Positions 7,224 to 13,693 of a DNA stretch of 21,035 bases are shown piece after piece. Numbering within the stretch: position 1 is the stretch's first letter; each line of letters opens with the position of its first letter. Source of the stretch: Pseudomonadota bacterium. Lineage in GTDB: Bacteria > Pseudomonadota > Alphaproteobacteria > Sphingomonadales > Sphingomonadaceae. The notes beneath the pieces were generated by a model, which saw only the letters and a program-made list of their open reading frames with translations, was not told the DNA's origin and did no database searches. The translations under genes were made by a program, and so were the position numbers. The stretch is taken from the NCBI GenBank assembly GCA_023387085.1, contig JAEWIL010000181.1, positions 1 to 21,035 on the forward strand. Direction: 5' to 3'.

Positions 7224-7877
7224 CTAGCTGCCGAGAATCGCCTCAATCGCGTCGTTGACATGATCGATGTCGGCCATGCCGTCGACCTTGCTGACTATCC
7301 CGCGCGCTTCGTAGATCGGCAGGATCGGCGCGGTCTTGGCACGATATTCGGCCATTCGCGTCCGCACCGTTTCCTCATTATCGTCGGGACGGCGCTTGAA
7401 GTCGTGGCTCCCGCAAACGTCGCAGGTATCGGCGACCTTCGGCAACTTGTAGCGGTCGTGATAACCGGCGCCGCACTTGCCACAGCTGAAGCGGCCGGTG
7501 ATGCGGTCGACGAGTGCGTCTTCCTCGACCACCAGTTCGATCACATGGTCCAGCTTGCGTCCCCGGTCGGCCAGGATATGGTCGAGCGAATCGGCCTGCG
7601 CTGCCGTGCGCGGATAGCCGTCGAAAATGACGGAAGTTGCGCCGCCCAGCTCGTCGAGCCGCTCACCGATCAGGCCGGAAACGATCTCGTCCGACACCAG
7701 TTCGCCCGCGTCCATCACCGCTTTTGCCTGGAGCCCGATGGGGGTTCCCGCCTTGACCGCGGCGCGCAGCATGTCGCCGGTCGACAGCTGGACCATGCCA
7801 TGCTCGCTTTCGAGCCGCGAAGCCTGCGTTCCCTTGCCCGCTCCCGGCGGCCCAAGCAAAATGATGTTCAGCGTCAT
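7224..7877 (-). CDS. adk: Adenylate kinase, long zinc-LID form
   Basis: Adenylate kinase interconverts ATP + AMP and 2 ADP in the cytoplasm and keeps the adenylate pool balanced. The 217-residue protein has the P-loop GPPGAGKGTQ at 9-18 with Lys15, the AMP-binding region (LSTGDMLRAAV), the core GYPRT at 88-91, and RRPDDNEETVRTR near 162-174 that supplies catalytic arginines. The LID carries four cysteines, Cys132-x2-Cys135 and Cys152-x2-Cys155, in the spacing of the zinc-binding class. A Shine-Dalgarno AGGGG lies 5 bp before the ATG. The gene follows secY by 50 bp, the usual spc-operon place. What is unusual is the next gene: an SRPBCC protein rather than rpsM. Confidence 0.98.
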   Translation of the reverse strand: MTLNIILLGPPGAGKGTQASRLESEHGMVQLSTGDMLRAAVKAGTPIGLQAKAVMDAGELVSDEIVSGLIGERLDELGGATSVIFDGYPRTAAQADSLDHILADRGRKLDHVIELVVEEDALVDRITGRFSCGKCGAGYHDRYKLPKVADTCDVCGSHDFKRRPDDNEETVRTRMAEYRAKTAPILPIYEARGIVSKVDGMADIDHVNDAIEAILGS

Positions 7878-7927
7878 GACGACCCCTGTTTCCCCTGCCC
7901 TGTGTAGAGAATCGCGTAGCGGCGGTA

Positions 7928-9301
7928 TCAGCGCCGCGCAACGCCGCCCTTCAATTTGGCTTTCTTGATGAGATCGCCATATTGATGCGCGAGCATGTGG
8001 CTCTGGATCTGACTGATCGTATCGATCGTCACGTTGACGATGATCAGCAGGCTGGTGCCGCCGAGCTGGAATGGCAGACCCGATCCCGCGATGAAATATT
8101 CGGGGATGAGGCAGATTGCCGCCAGATACGCCGCGCCGATCACGGTAATGCGCGTGAGCACGAAATCGAGATAGGCGGCGGTGTTCTTGCCCGGGCGGAT
8201 GCCGGGGATGAAACCGTTCTGACGCTTCAGATTGTCGGCGGTTTCTTCGGGATTGAAGACCACCGCAACGTAGAAGAAGCAGAAGAAGATGATGCCCGCG
8301 GCATAGAGCGCCATATAGAGCGGCTGCCCATGCGCGAGATACTGGTTGAGCGAGACGAGGAACTCACCCCAGCGCGTATCCTGCTGGACATTGTTGCCGA
8401 GCATCTGGGTGACCGTCAGCGGCATCAGCAGCAGCGACGAAGCGAAGATCGGCGGGATCACGCCCGCGGTGTTGACCTTGAGCGGGAGGTGGCTGCGGTC
8501 AGCCTGCATCACACCGCGCTGCGTCGCGCGTTTCGGATATTGCACAAGCACGCGGCGCTGGGCGCGCTCCATGAAGCTGATGAAGGCGATGACGACGATC
8601 GCGCCGACAACGACCGCGATGATCGTGCCGCCGCCCATCGAGCCTTCGCGGACCTGCGTGAACATCTGTGCAAAGCTACGCGGCAGCTGCGCAAGGATGC
8701 CCGCCATGATGATCAGCGAGACGCCATTGCCGATGCCACGGCTGGTGATCTGCTCGCCGAGCCACATCAGGAACAGCGTACCGCCGACGATGCTGATAAC
8801 GGCGCCGATGCGGAACATCATGCCGGGGTCGACGACCGCGGCGATGCCTTGGCTCTGGCCGAGCGTCTCCAGACCCACAGCGATGAAATAGCCCTGAATC
8901 GCGGTCAGGAAAACCGTGCCGTAGCGCGTATATTGGTTGAGCTTCTTGCGCCCGCTCTCGCCCTCTTTCTTGAGCGCGGCGAGGCTGGGGGCAAGCGCCG
9001 AGGCGAGCTGCACGACGATCGACGCCGTGATGTAGGGCATGACGCCGAGCGCGATGATGCTCATGCGCTCGAGGCTGCCGCCCGAGAAGGTGTTGAAGAT
9101 GTCGAGGACGCCGCCCGACGCCGCCTGCGAATAGAGCCGCGACAACGCGACGGGGTCGACCCCGGGCAGCGGCACGAACGACAGGAAGCGGAAGACGATC
9201 AAAGCGCCGATCGTGAACCAGATACGGTTCTTGAGTTCGGTCGCCTGGCCGAACTTGGAAAAGTTCAGGCCGGAAGAAAGCTGGTCGGCGCGAGAGGCCA
9301 T
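7928..9301 (-). CDS. secY: Protein translocase subunit SecY
   Basis: SecY forms the protein-conducting channel of the inner membrane with SecE and SecG, and takes substrates from SecA or the ribosome. The 457-residue sequence shows the first transmembrane helix at about 26-45 (FTIGALIVFRFLSFV), the plug and TM2 region (DIFNTFSGGSLERMSIIALGVMPYI), and further hydrophobic helices that fit a ten-span topology. The cytoplasmic loop before TM7 carries VQYPKRATQRG and then HLPLKVNTAGVIPPIFASS, the strongly conserved block that contacts SecA and ribosomes. The basic C-terminal tail ends AKLKGGVARR. The start ATG at 9301 is preceded by GAGGA. The gene lies 144 bp after rplO, an unusually long spacer that contains a 14-bp hairpin, so its expression may be set partly apart from the r-protein genes. 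Confidence 0.98.
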   Translation of the reverse strand: MASRADQLSSGLNFSKFGQATELKNRIWFTIGALIVFRFLSFVPLPGVDPVALSRLYSQAASGGVLDIFNTFSGGSLERMSIIALGVMPYITASIVVQLASALAPSLAALKKEGESGRKKLNQYTRYGTVFLTAIQGYFIAVGLETLGQSQGIAAVVDPGMMFRIGAVISIVGGTLFLMWLGEQITSRGIGNGVSLIIMAGILAQLPRSFAQMFTQVREGSMGGGTIIAVVVGAIVVIAFISFMERAQRRVLVQYPKRATQRGVMQADRSHLPLKVNTAGVIPPIFASSLLLMPLTVTQMLGNNVQQDTRWGEFLVSLNQYLAHGQPLYMALYAAGIIFFCFFYVAVVFNPEETADNLKRQNGFIPGIRPGKNTAAYLDFVLTRITVIGAAYLAAICLIPEYFIAGSGLPFQLGGTSLLIIVNVTIDTISQIQSHMLAHQYGDLIKKAKLKGGVARR

Positions 9302-9445
9302 GGGTATTTTTCCTCGGATTTCCGGACCGCGCCCCCCGCGACCCGGCGCCTATGTGCGTTCGACAGTCACGAAGCGCAAGGGGAAAGGCCCGATTCAAAT
9401 GCGTCGGGGGCGGATCGGCCTCGTGCCGACCCGCCCCCAGGTGCA
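9302..9445 (-). other. rplO-secY intercistronic spacer
   Basis: This 144-bp spacer holds no gene. It contains the strong hairpin at 9406-9438 immediately after rplO and the secY ribosome binding site at its far end. I see no convincing promoter between them. Confidence 0.5.
9406..9438 (-). promoter_or_regulatory. Hairpin in the rplO-secY spacer
   Basis: In the transcribed strand, GGGGGCGGGTCGGC pairs with GCCGATCCGCCCCC across a 5-nt loop (ACGAG): 14 bp, all Watson-Crick except one G-U. It begins 7 nt after the rplO stop codon. No T run follows (the next bases are GACGCATTTG), so it is not a canonical intrinsic terminator. It is more likely an mRNA-protecting, processing or attenuating element that sets secY and adk output below that of the r-protein genes. 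The function is inferred; the fold is read directly. Confidence 0.6.
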
Positions 9446-9976
9446 TTAGTCCTTCTTGGCTGCCGCCGCGGCGCGGCGCTGGGCCTTCTTGCCGTCGGTC
9501 GCCGCTTCCTTGATTTCGGGTAGTTCGACCTTGCCGCCGGCCTTTTCGACCGCCTCGATCGCGCCCTTCGAGGCACCGGCGACCGCGAAGGTCAGCTTCG
9601 TCGTGAGTTCGCCCTTGGCGAGGAGACGGACGCCGTCCTTGCCGCCGCGAGCCACGCCCGCCGCCTTGAGCGCGGCATGATCAATCACGGCCTTCGCATC
9701 GAGCTTCTTCGCATCGACCAGCTTCTGGACCGCGCCCAGATTGACGATCGCAAAGTCCTTGCCAAAGATGTTGTTGAAGCCGCGCTTCGGGATGCGCATG
9801 TGAAGCGGCATCTGGCCACCTTCGAAGCCGTTGATCGCGACGCCGCTGCGGGCCTTCTGGCCCTTCTGGCCGCGGCCGGCAGTCTTGCCCTTGCCCGAGC
9901 CGATGCCGCGCCCGACGCGCATGCGTCCCTTGCGGGCGCCGTTATTGTCACGAAGGTCGTTAAGCTTGATAGTCAT
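9446..9976 (-). CDS. rplO: 50S ribosomal protein L15
   Basis: L15 binds 23S rRNA and is a late assembly protein of the large subunit. The N-terminus has the family's Gly/Arg/Lys-rich rRNA-binding arm (KLNDLRDNNGARKG, then RVGRGIGSGKGKTAGRG and KGQKARSG), followed by the GFEGGQMPLHMRIPKRGF signature. The globular domain runs to about residue 150 (KLTFAVAGASKGAIEAVEKAGG). The 176-residue length exceeds the usual 144-165 because of a Lys/Ala-rich tail (KKAQRRAAAAAKKD). The start is the ATG at 9976, matching the L15 family N-terminus; the frame stays open further upstream for 74 codons through the DUF1737 gene, but that extension has no family support. It is preceded by a 59-bp spacer, longer than most in this operon. 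Confidence 0.98.
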   Translation of the reverse strand: MTIKLNDLRDNNGARKGRMRVGRGIGSGKGKTAGRGQKGQKARSGVAINGFEGGQMPLHMRIPKRGFNNIFGKDFAIVNLGAVQKLVDAKKLDAKAVIDHAALKAAGVARGGKDGVRLLAKGELTTKLTFAVAGASKGAIEAVEKAGGKVELPEIKEAATDGKKAQRRAAAAAKKD

Positions 9977-10035
9977 GGTTGCACTCGCTTTCGCTGTGGT
10001 CGCGCTATGGACCGAAGCCGCATTGTATTTTTGGC

Positions 10036-10242
10036 TTAGTCCGGTTCGATTTCGCTCGATGGCTGAAAGCCGGGATAGGGCCCCGCCTTTTCCATCACGA
10101 CGGCCTGTGCGACATAGCCGCGGCCATCGACGCTGGTGATCGAGGGGCTGCCGTGGAGCTGCCACCCCCGGTTGAGCAATCCCTCGACGCGCGCACAAAA
10201 AGCGGTGTCGTCGGGACCGGTCAACAGGCGGTAGAGTTTCAC
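10036..10242 (-). CDS. DUF1737 domain protein inserted in the spc operon
   Basis: This 68-residue product opens with MKLYRLLTGPDDTAFCARVEGLLNRG (shown here only in part as KLYRLLTGPDD and VEGLLNRGWQLHG) and continues with a Tyr-Val-Ala-Gln-Ala-Val strand, the recognised pattern of the DUF1737 family: a short beta strand, a helix and two further strands. No enzymatic residues, signal peptide or membrane span are seen, and the family's function is unknown. The start is a GTG at 10242; the stop of rpmD lies only 6 bp upstream, and GAGGG inside the end of rpmD can serve as ribosome binding site, so translation is probably coupled to L30. A 59-bp gap follows before rplO. A DUF1737 gene is not part of the classic spc order, so this is a lineage-specific insertion whose co-expression with ribosomal proteins suggests, but does not show, a translation-related role. 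Confidence 0.82.
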   Translation of the reverse strand: MKLYRLLTGPDDTAFCARVEGLLNRGWQLHGSPSITSVDGRGYVAQAVVMEKAGPYPGFQPSSEIEPD

Positions 10243-10248
10243 TGCCGC

Positions 10249-10434
10249 TTAACCCTCGATAACTTCCACCATATGCGGAAGCTTGCGGATCATGCCGCGC
10301 ACTTCCGGGGTGTCGACCAGTTCGACCTCGCGGTGCATCTTGCCCAAGCCGAGGCCGGTCAGGATGGCGCGCTGTCCCTTCGGACGACGGATCGGCGAGC
10401 CGATCTGGCGGATCTTGATTTTCTTGTCGGCCAT
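10249..10434 (-). CDS. rpmD: 50S ribosomal protein L30
   Basis: L30 is a small large-subunit protein that binds 23S rRNA. The 61-residue sequence is full length and shows the compact bacterial form: KIKIRQIGSPIRRPKGQRAIL (first half shown as KIKIRQIGSPIRR), the LGLGKMHREVELVDTP motif, and RGMIRKLPHMVEV at the end. The ATG at 10434 has GGAG 7 bp upstream, placed inside the last codons of rpsE, and the spacing to rpsE is 4 bp, so the two are likely coupled. In the classic spc operon rplO would come next; here a DUF1737 gene begins 6 bp after the stop. Confidence 0.98.
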   Translation of the reverse strand: MADKKIKIRQIGSPIRRPKGQRAILTGLGLGKMHREVELVDTPEVRGMIRKLPHMVEVIEG

Positions 10435-10438
10435 GGTC

Positions 10439-11140
10439 TTACTCCGTCACCGCCGCGGCTTCGGCCTCGGCTGCGCGGTCGGACGAACCGCCACGCTTGA
10501 TCAGGTCCGAAACCTTCTTGCCGCGACGCTGCGCGACCGACTTCGGGCTGGTCTGTTCACCGAGCGCCTCGAAGGTCGCGCGGATCATGTTGTAGGGGTT
10601 CGAGGTGCCGACCGACTTGGTCACCACGTCGGCAACGCCCAGCGATTCGAACACGGCGCGCATCGGGCCACCGGCGATGATGCCGGTACCGGCGGGCGCC
10701 GAACGCAGCGTCACATTGCCGGCGCCGAACACACCACGACCGTCGTGGTGCAGCGTGCGGCCGTCGCGCAGCGGAACGCGGATCATCGCCTTCTTCGCGG
10801 CAGCGGTCGCCTTCGAAATGGCTTCAGGCACTTCGCGCGCCTTGCCATGACCGAAGCCGGCGCGGCCCTTGCCATCGCCGACGACGACGAGCGCGGCGAA
10901 ACCGAAGCGCTTGCCGCCCTTCACGGTCTTCGAAACGCGGTTGATGTGGACGAGCTTTTCGATCAGCTCCTCGCCGCCATCTTCGTCACGCGGACGGCGG
11001 TCGTCGCGGCGGCCACGGCCACCGTCACGGCCACCACGGTTGCCGCCATCGCGGCCACCGCCACGGCCGCGGCGCGGGGTCTGGCCTTCGGTGGGGGCTG
11101 CTTCGGGAGCGCCTTCGACGTTCTGTACTTCGTCAGCCAT
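10439..11140 (-). CDS. rpsE: 30S ribosomal protein S5 with Arg/Gly-rich N-terminal extension
   Basis: S5 sits at the mRNA entry side of the small subunit and affects decoding accuracy and mRNA unwinding. The core starts near residue 57 (EELIEKLVHINRVSKTVKGGKRF), with the double-stranded RNA-binding-like domain, VVGDGKGRAGFGHGKAREVP, and the C-terminal domain with GTGIIAGGPMRAVFE and SNPYNMIRATFEAL. At 233 residues it is about 65 longer than the E. coli protein. Some 48 extra residues form a low-complexity head: an acidic/Ala-rich start, then repeated R-G-G and R-D-G-G units at about 22-55. There is also an Ala/Glu-rich tail. The DNA of the head is a repetitive CGG/CCA-type stretch at about 10985-11090. 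The spacing to rplR is 1 bp. Confidence 0.97.
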   Translation of the reverse strand: MADEVQNVEGAPEAAPTEGQTPRRGRGGGRDGGNRGGRDGGRGRRDDRRPRDEDGGEELIEKLVHINRVSKTVKGGKRFGFAALVVVGDGKGRAGFGHGKAREVPEAISKATAAAKKAMIRVPLRDGRTLHHDGRGVFGAGNVTLRSAPAGTGIIAGGPMRAVFESLGVADVVTKSVGTSNPYNMIRATFEALGEQTSPKSVAQRRGKKVSDLIKRGGSSDRAAEAEAAAVTE

Positions 11141-11141
11141 A

Positions 11142-11495
11142 TTAGAACTCCAATCCGCCTTCGCGAGCCGCGTCGGCCAGCGCCTTGATGCGCCCGTGGA
11201 ACAGGAAACCGCCGCGGTCGAAGACGACCTGCGTCACGCCGACCTTTTTGGCGGCGTCGGCGAGGCGCTTGCCAACATCGGCAGCCGCAGCGGCGGTTGC
11301 GCCGGTCTTGCCACGCACATCCTTGTCGAGCGTCGAGGCCGCAGCCAGCGTCTTGCCGGCGGCGTCATCGATGACCTGCGCATAGATATGACGGCCCGAG
11401 CGGTGCACCGACAGACGCGGCCGACCGGCGGCGCGCTGACGGAGCGCGGTACGGACGCGCTGGCGACGTTTTTGGAAAGTGGTAAGATGTGCCAT
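11142..11495 (-). CDS. rplR: 50S ribosomal protein L18
   Basis: L18 carries 5S rRNA into the large subunit together with L5 and L25. The 117-residue protein has the expected basic N-terminal arm (KRRQRVRTALRQRAAGRPRL), the strand LSVHRSGRHIYAQVID, the central AAASTLDKDVRG, and the C-terminal VVFDRGGFLFHGRIKALADAARE signature. Length is normal for bacteria. It lies 3 bp after rplF and 1 bp before rpsE. The stop TAA is one base from the rpsE ATG, so reinitiation by terminating ribosomes is likely. Confidence 0.98.
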   Translation of the reverse strand: MAHLTTFQKRRQRVRTALRQRAAGRPRLSVHRSGRHIYAQVIDDAAGKTLAAASTLDKDVRGKTGATAAAAADVGKRLADAAKKVGVTQVVFDRGGFLFHGRIKALADAAREGGLEF

Positions 11496-11498
11496 GGC

Positions 11499-12032
11499 TT
11501 ACTTCTTCTTGCCTTCTTTGCGGAAGATGTACTCGCCGCGATACTTGATGCCCTTGCCCTTATAGGGTTCGGGCTTACGCCAACGGCGGATTTCCGCCGC
11601 GACCTGACCGACCTTCTGCTTGTCGATGCCGCTGATCTCGATCGTCGTATTGTCCGGCGTCTTGATCTCGATGCCCTCGGGCACCGCGAAATCGACGTCG
11701 TGGCTGTAACCGAGCTGCAGCTTCAGCGTCTTGCCCTGCGAGTTGGCACGATAGCCGACACCGGTGATTTCGAGGACCTTGGTGAAGCCTTCGGTCACAC
11801 CCGTGATCAGGTTCTGCACCAGCGTGCGCTGCATGCCCCAGAAGGCGCGTGCTTCGCGGCTGCTGTTCGCGGGCTGGACCGAGATGCTGCCTTCGCCGAC
11901 TTCATAATTGATGAGGTCGGACAGCGGCATCGCCAGCGTCCCCTTCGGCCCCTTGACCGACAGCTGGCCGCCATCGATCGCGGCGGTGACGCCGCCCGGG
12001 ATCGCTACTGCCTTTTTACCAATGCGCGACAT
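11499..12032 (-). CDS. rplF: 50S ribosomal protein L6
   Basis: L6 lies near the factor-binding site of the large subunit and contacts the sarcin-ricin region of 23S rRNA. The 177-residue length is standard. It has two copies of the L6 fold: the first opens with MSRIGKKAVAIPGGVTA and VKGPKGTLAMPL, the second with LEITGVGYRANSQGKTLKLQLGYSH. The C-terminal RKPEPYKGKGIKYRGE is the family signature that binds rRNA. Its ATG shares one base with the TGA stop of rpsH (TGATG), a tight coupling of the two genes. Confidence 0.98.
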   Translation of the reverse strand: MSRIGKKAVAIPGGVTAAIDGGQLSVKGPKGTLAMPLSDLINYEVGEGSISVQPANSSREARAFWGMQRTLVQNLITGVTEGFTKVLEITGVGYRANSQGKTLKLQLGYSHDVDFAVPEGIEIKTPDNTTIEISGIDKQKVGQVAAEIRRWRKPEPYKGKGIKYRGEYIFRKEGKKK

Positions 12033-12436
12033 CAGAACACCTCCGCCAGCACTTCGCCGCCGACATTTTGCTCGCGGGCTTCGGCATCCGAAAGAACGCC
12101 GCGCGGGGTCGACACGATGGTGATACCAAGGCCGTTGCGCACGATCGGCAGTTCTTTCGAGGCCGAATAGACGCGGCGGCCCGGCTTCGAGACGCGTGCC
12201 ACATGGCGGATCGCCGGCTGGCCCTCGAAATATTTGAGCTCGATGCGAATGCCCTTGTGCTGGCCCTTCGCGCCCAGCGATTCCTCGCTGTAACCGCGGA
12301 TATAGCCTTCGCGCTGCAGCACATCGAGAACGCGGACGCGCAGGGTAGAGGCGGGCGTCAGGACGCTGTCCTTCTTCGCCTGCTGGCCGTTGCGGATGCG
12401 GGTGAGCATATCACCCAGGGGATCGGTCATTGCCAT
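12032..12436 (-). CDS. rpsH: 30S ribosomal protein S8
   Basis: S8 is a primary 16S rRNA-binding protein of the platform. In E. coli it is also the translational repressor of the spc operon, acting at rplE. The 134-residue sequence begins MAMTDPLGDMLTRIRNGQ and contains the central strand region (GIRIELKYFEG) and the C-terminal rRNA-binding block with VRNGLGITIVSTPRGVLSDAEA. I use the ATG at 12436, which has AAGGGA 7 bp upstream; the ATG two codons later is possible. The rpsH-rplF overlap is one base. The rplE-rpsN spacer does not sit where the E. coli S8 site lies (rplX-rplE), and no S8-like site is clear here. Confidence 0.98.
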   Translation of the reverse strand: MAMTDPLGDMLTRIRNGQQAKKDSVLTPASTLRVRVLDVLQREGYIRGYSEESLGAKGQHKGIRIELKYFEGQPAIRHVARVSKPGRRVYSASKELPIVRNGLGITIVSTPRGVLSDAEAREQNVGGEVLAEVF

Positions 12437-12447
12437 CTTCTAGTCCC

Positions 12448-12753
12448 TTACCAGCTCGACTTCACAACACCGGGGATCAGGCCCTTGTTGGCCAGATCGC
12501 GGAGCTGGATACGGCACAGCCGGAATTTGCGATAATAAGCACGCGGACGGCCCGTCAGCTCGCACCGGTTGCGGATGCGGGTGGGGTTGCCGTTACGCGG
12601 GATTTCCGCCATCTTCAGGCGTGCGATCAGACGCTCGCCATCGTCGAGCGAGGTGTCCGCGGCAATCGCCTTCAGCTTCGCGTAGCGGCCGGCGTATTTC
12701 TTCACCAGCTGCTTGCGACGCTCGTTCTTGTTTACCGAACTCAGTTTCGCCAT
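12448..12753 (-). CDS. rpsN: 30S ribosomal protein S14, zinc-free long form
   Basis: S14 joins the head of the small subunit late in assembly. The 101-residue protein is the long C-minus type: there is only the Cys-Glu-Leu-Thr-Gly-Arg segment and one further Cys (FRLCRIQLRD), not the four-Cys zinc ribbon of the short form. The N-terminal half (KNERRKQLVKKYAGRY) and the signature RNRCELTGRPRAYYRKF are clear. The zinc-free form is the usual one in alphaproteobacteria. It is preceded by a 49-bp spacer with two small hairpins and followed 11 bp later by rpsH. Confidence 0.98.
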   Translation of the reverse strand: MAKLSSVNKNERRKQLVKKYAGRYAKLKAIAADTSLDDGERLIARLKMAEIPRNGNPTRIRNRCELTGRPRAYYRKFRLCRIQLRDLANKGLIPGVVKSSW

Positions 12754-12763
12754 GACTTAAGTT

Positions 12764-12804
12764 CTCTTTCCTTCTTGAAAGAGCCTGCCGGATCCCGAGG
12801 GATC
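12764..12804 (-). promoter_or_regulatory. Two short hairpins in the rplE-rpsN spacer
   Basis: One palindrome, GATCCC-GA-GGGATC at 12791-12804, overlaps the rplE stop codon and is extended by flanking GCCT/AGGC. A second, CTCTTTC/GAAAGAG with a 6-nt loop, lies at 12764-12783 close to the rpsN start and covers the purine-rich AAGGA. Such structures could limit reinitiation at rpsN or mark an RNA processing site. There is no T tract, so termination is unlikely. Function is inferred. Confidence 0.4.
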
Positions 12805-13381
12805 AGGCGGCTTCCTTTTCCTGCGCTTCGATCGGGAAGGGGAAGCCGAACAGCTTGAGCAGTTCGCGGGCTTCTTCGTCCGTGCGAGCGGTGGTGGTGA
12901 CGATCACGTCCATGCCACGCACCTGGTCGATGCGGTCATAGTTGATCTCGGGGAAGATGATCTGCTCTTTCAGGCCCATGGCATAGTTGCCACGGCCGTC
13001 AAAGCTGGTCGCCGACACGCCGCGAAAGTCGCGGATGCGCGGCATCGCGATCGTGATCAGGCGATCGAGGAACTCGTACATGCGTTCGCGGCGCAGGGTC
13101 ACCTTGCAACCGATCGGCATGCCTTCGCGCAGCTTGAACTGGGCGATCGACTTTTTCGCCTTGGTCACGACGGGCTTCTGGCCCGCAATCAGCTCCATCT
13201 CGGCAGCTGCGCTCTCGACCTTCTTCTTGTCCTGCGTGGCTTCGCCGACGCCCATGTTGAGCGTGATCTTTTCGATCTTGGGCACTTCCATCGCATTCTT
13301 GTAACCGAACTTCTCGGTCATCGCCTTGACGATCTTGTCGTCATACAGCTTGCGCATGCGCGGGGTGTAGGTGTCAGCCAT
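12803..13381 (-). CDS. rplE: 50S ribosomal protein L5
   Basis: L5 binds 5S rRNA and forms part of the central protuberance, contacting S13 across the subunit bridge. The 192-residue protein is slightly longer than the E. coli form (179) at both ends. It shows MEVPKIEKITLNMGVGEA, the ITLNMG signature strand, LREGMPIGCKVTLRRERMYEFLDRL, and the C-terminal GMDVIVTTTARTDEEARELLKLFGFPF. The ATG at 13381 lies inside rplX; the two genes overlap by 8 bp, which implies coupled translation. The C-terminal tail is Glu/Lys/Ala-rich. Confidence 0.98.
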   Translation of the reverse strand: MADTYTPRMRKLYDDKIVKAMTEKFGYKNAMEVPKIEKITLNMGVGEATQDKKKVESAAAEMELIAGQKPVVTKAKKSIAQFKLREGMPIGCKVTLRRERMYEFLDRLITIAMPRIRDFRGVSATSFDGRGNYAMGLKEQIIFPEINYDRIDQVRGMDVIVTTTARTDEEARELLKLFGFPFPIEAQEKEAA

Positions 13382-13691
13382 TGATCGTCTCCCCGGACTT
13401 CACGGCCACGCGGACCTTCTTGCCGTCCTTGGTTTCAAAGCGCACGCGCGTCGGCTTGCCGGTCTTGGGATCGGCGAGCGCGACCTTGCTCGCGAAGAGC
13501 GGCGCTTCCTTGCGTTCCAGACCGCCCTGCGGGTTCTGCTGGGTCGGCTTGCGGTGGCGGGTGATGACGTTGACGCCCGCGACAACGACCTTGCCGTCTT
13601 TCGGCAGGCTCTGCGTCACTTCGCCGGTCTTGCCCTTGTCCTTGCCGGACAGGACGACGACCGTGTCACCCTTCTTGATCTTGTTCGCCAT
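13374..13691 (-). CDS. rplX: 50S ribosomal protein L24
   Basis: L24 is one of the two assembly-initiating proteins of the large subunit and binds the 5' domain of 23S rRNA near the exit tunnel. The 105-residue sequence starts MANKIKKGDTVVVLSGKDKGKTG, the KOW motif that defines the family, then VVVAGVNVITRHRKPTQQNPQGG and RKEAPLFASKVAL. Length and composition are normal. It follows rplN by 2 bp and overlaps rplE by 8 bp. Confidence 0.98.
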   Translation of the reverse strand: MANKIKKGDTVVVLSGKDKGKTGEVTQSLPKDGKVVVAGVNVITRHRKPTQQNPQGGLERKEAPLFASKVALADPKTGKPTRVRFETKDGKKVRVAVKSGETING

Positions 13692-13693
13692 GA

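Noticed and set aside
7982..9523. 513-codon plus-strand open frame
   Set aside because: Antisense to secY and the end of rplO. Its composition (Asp/Arg/His-rich) reflects reverse-read membrane protein codons.
9977..10198. 74-codon N-terminal extension of rplO
   Set aside because: The L15 family begins at MTIKLNDL; the extension runs out of frame through the DUF1737 gene and has no homology.
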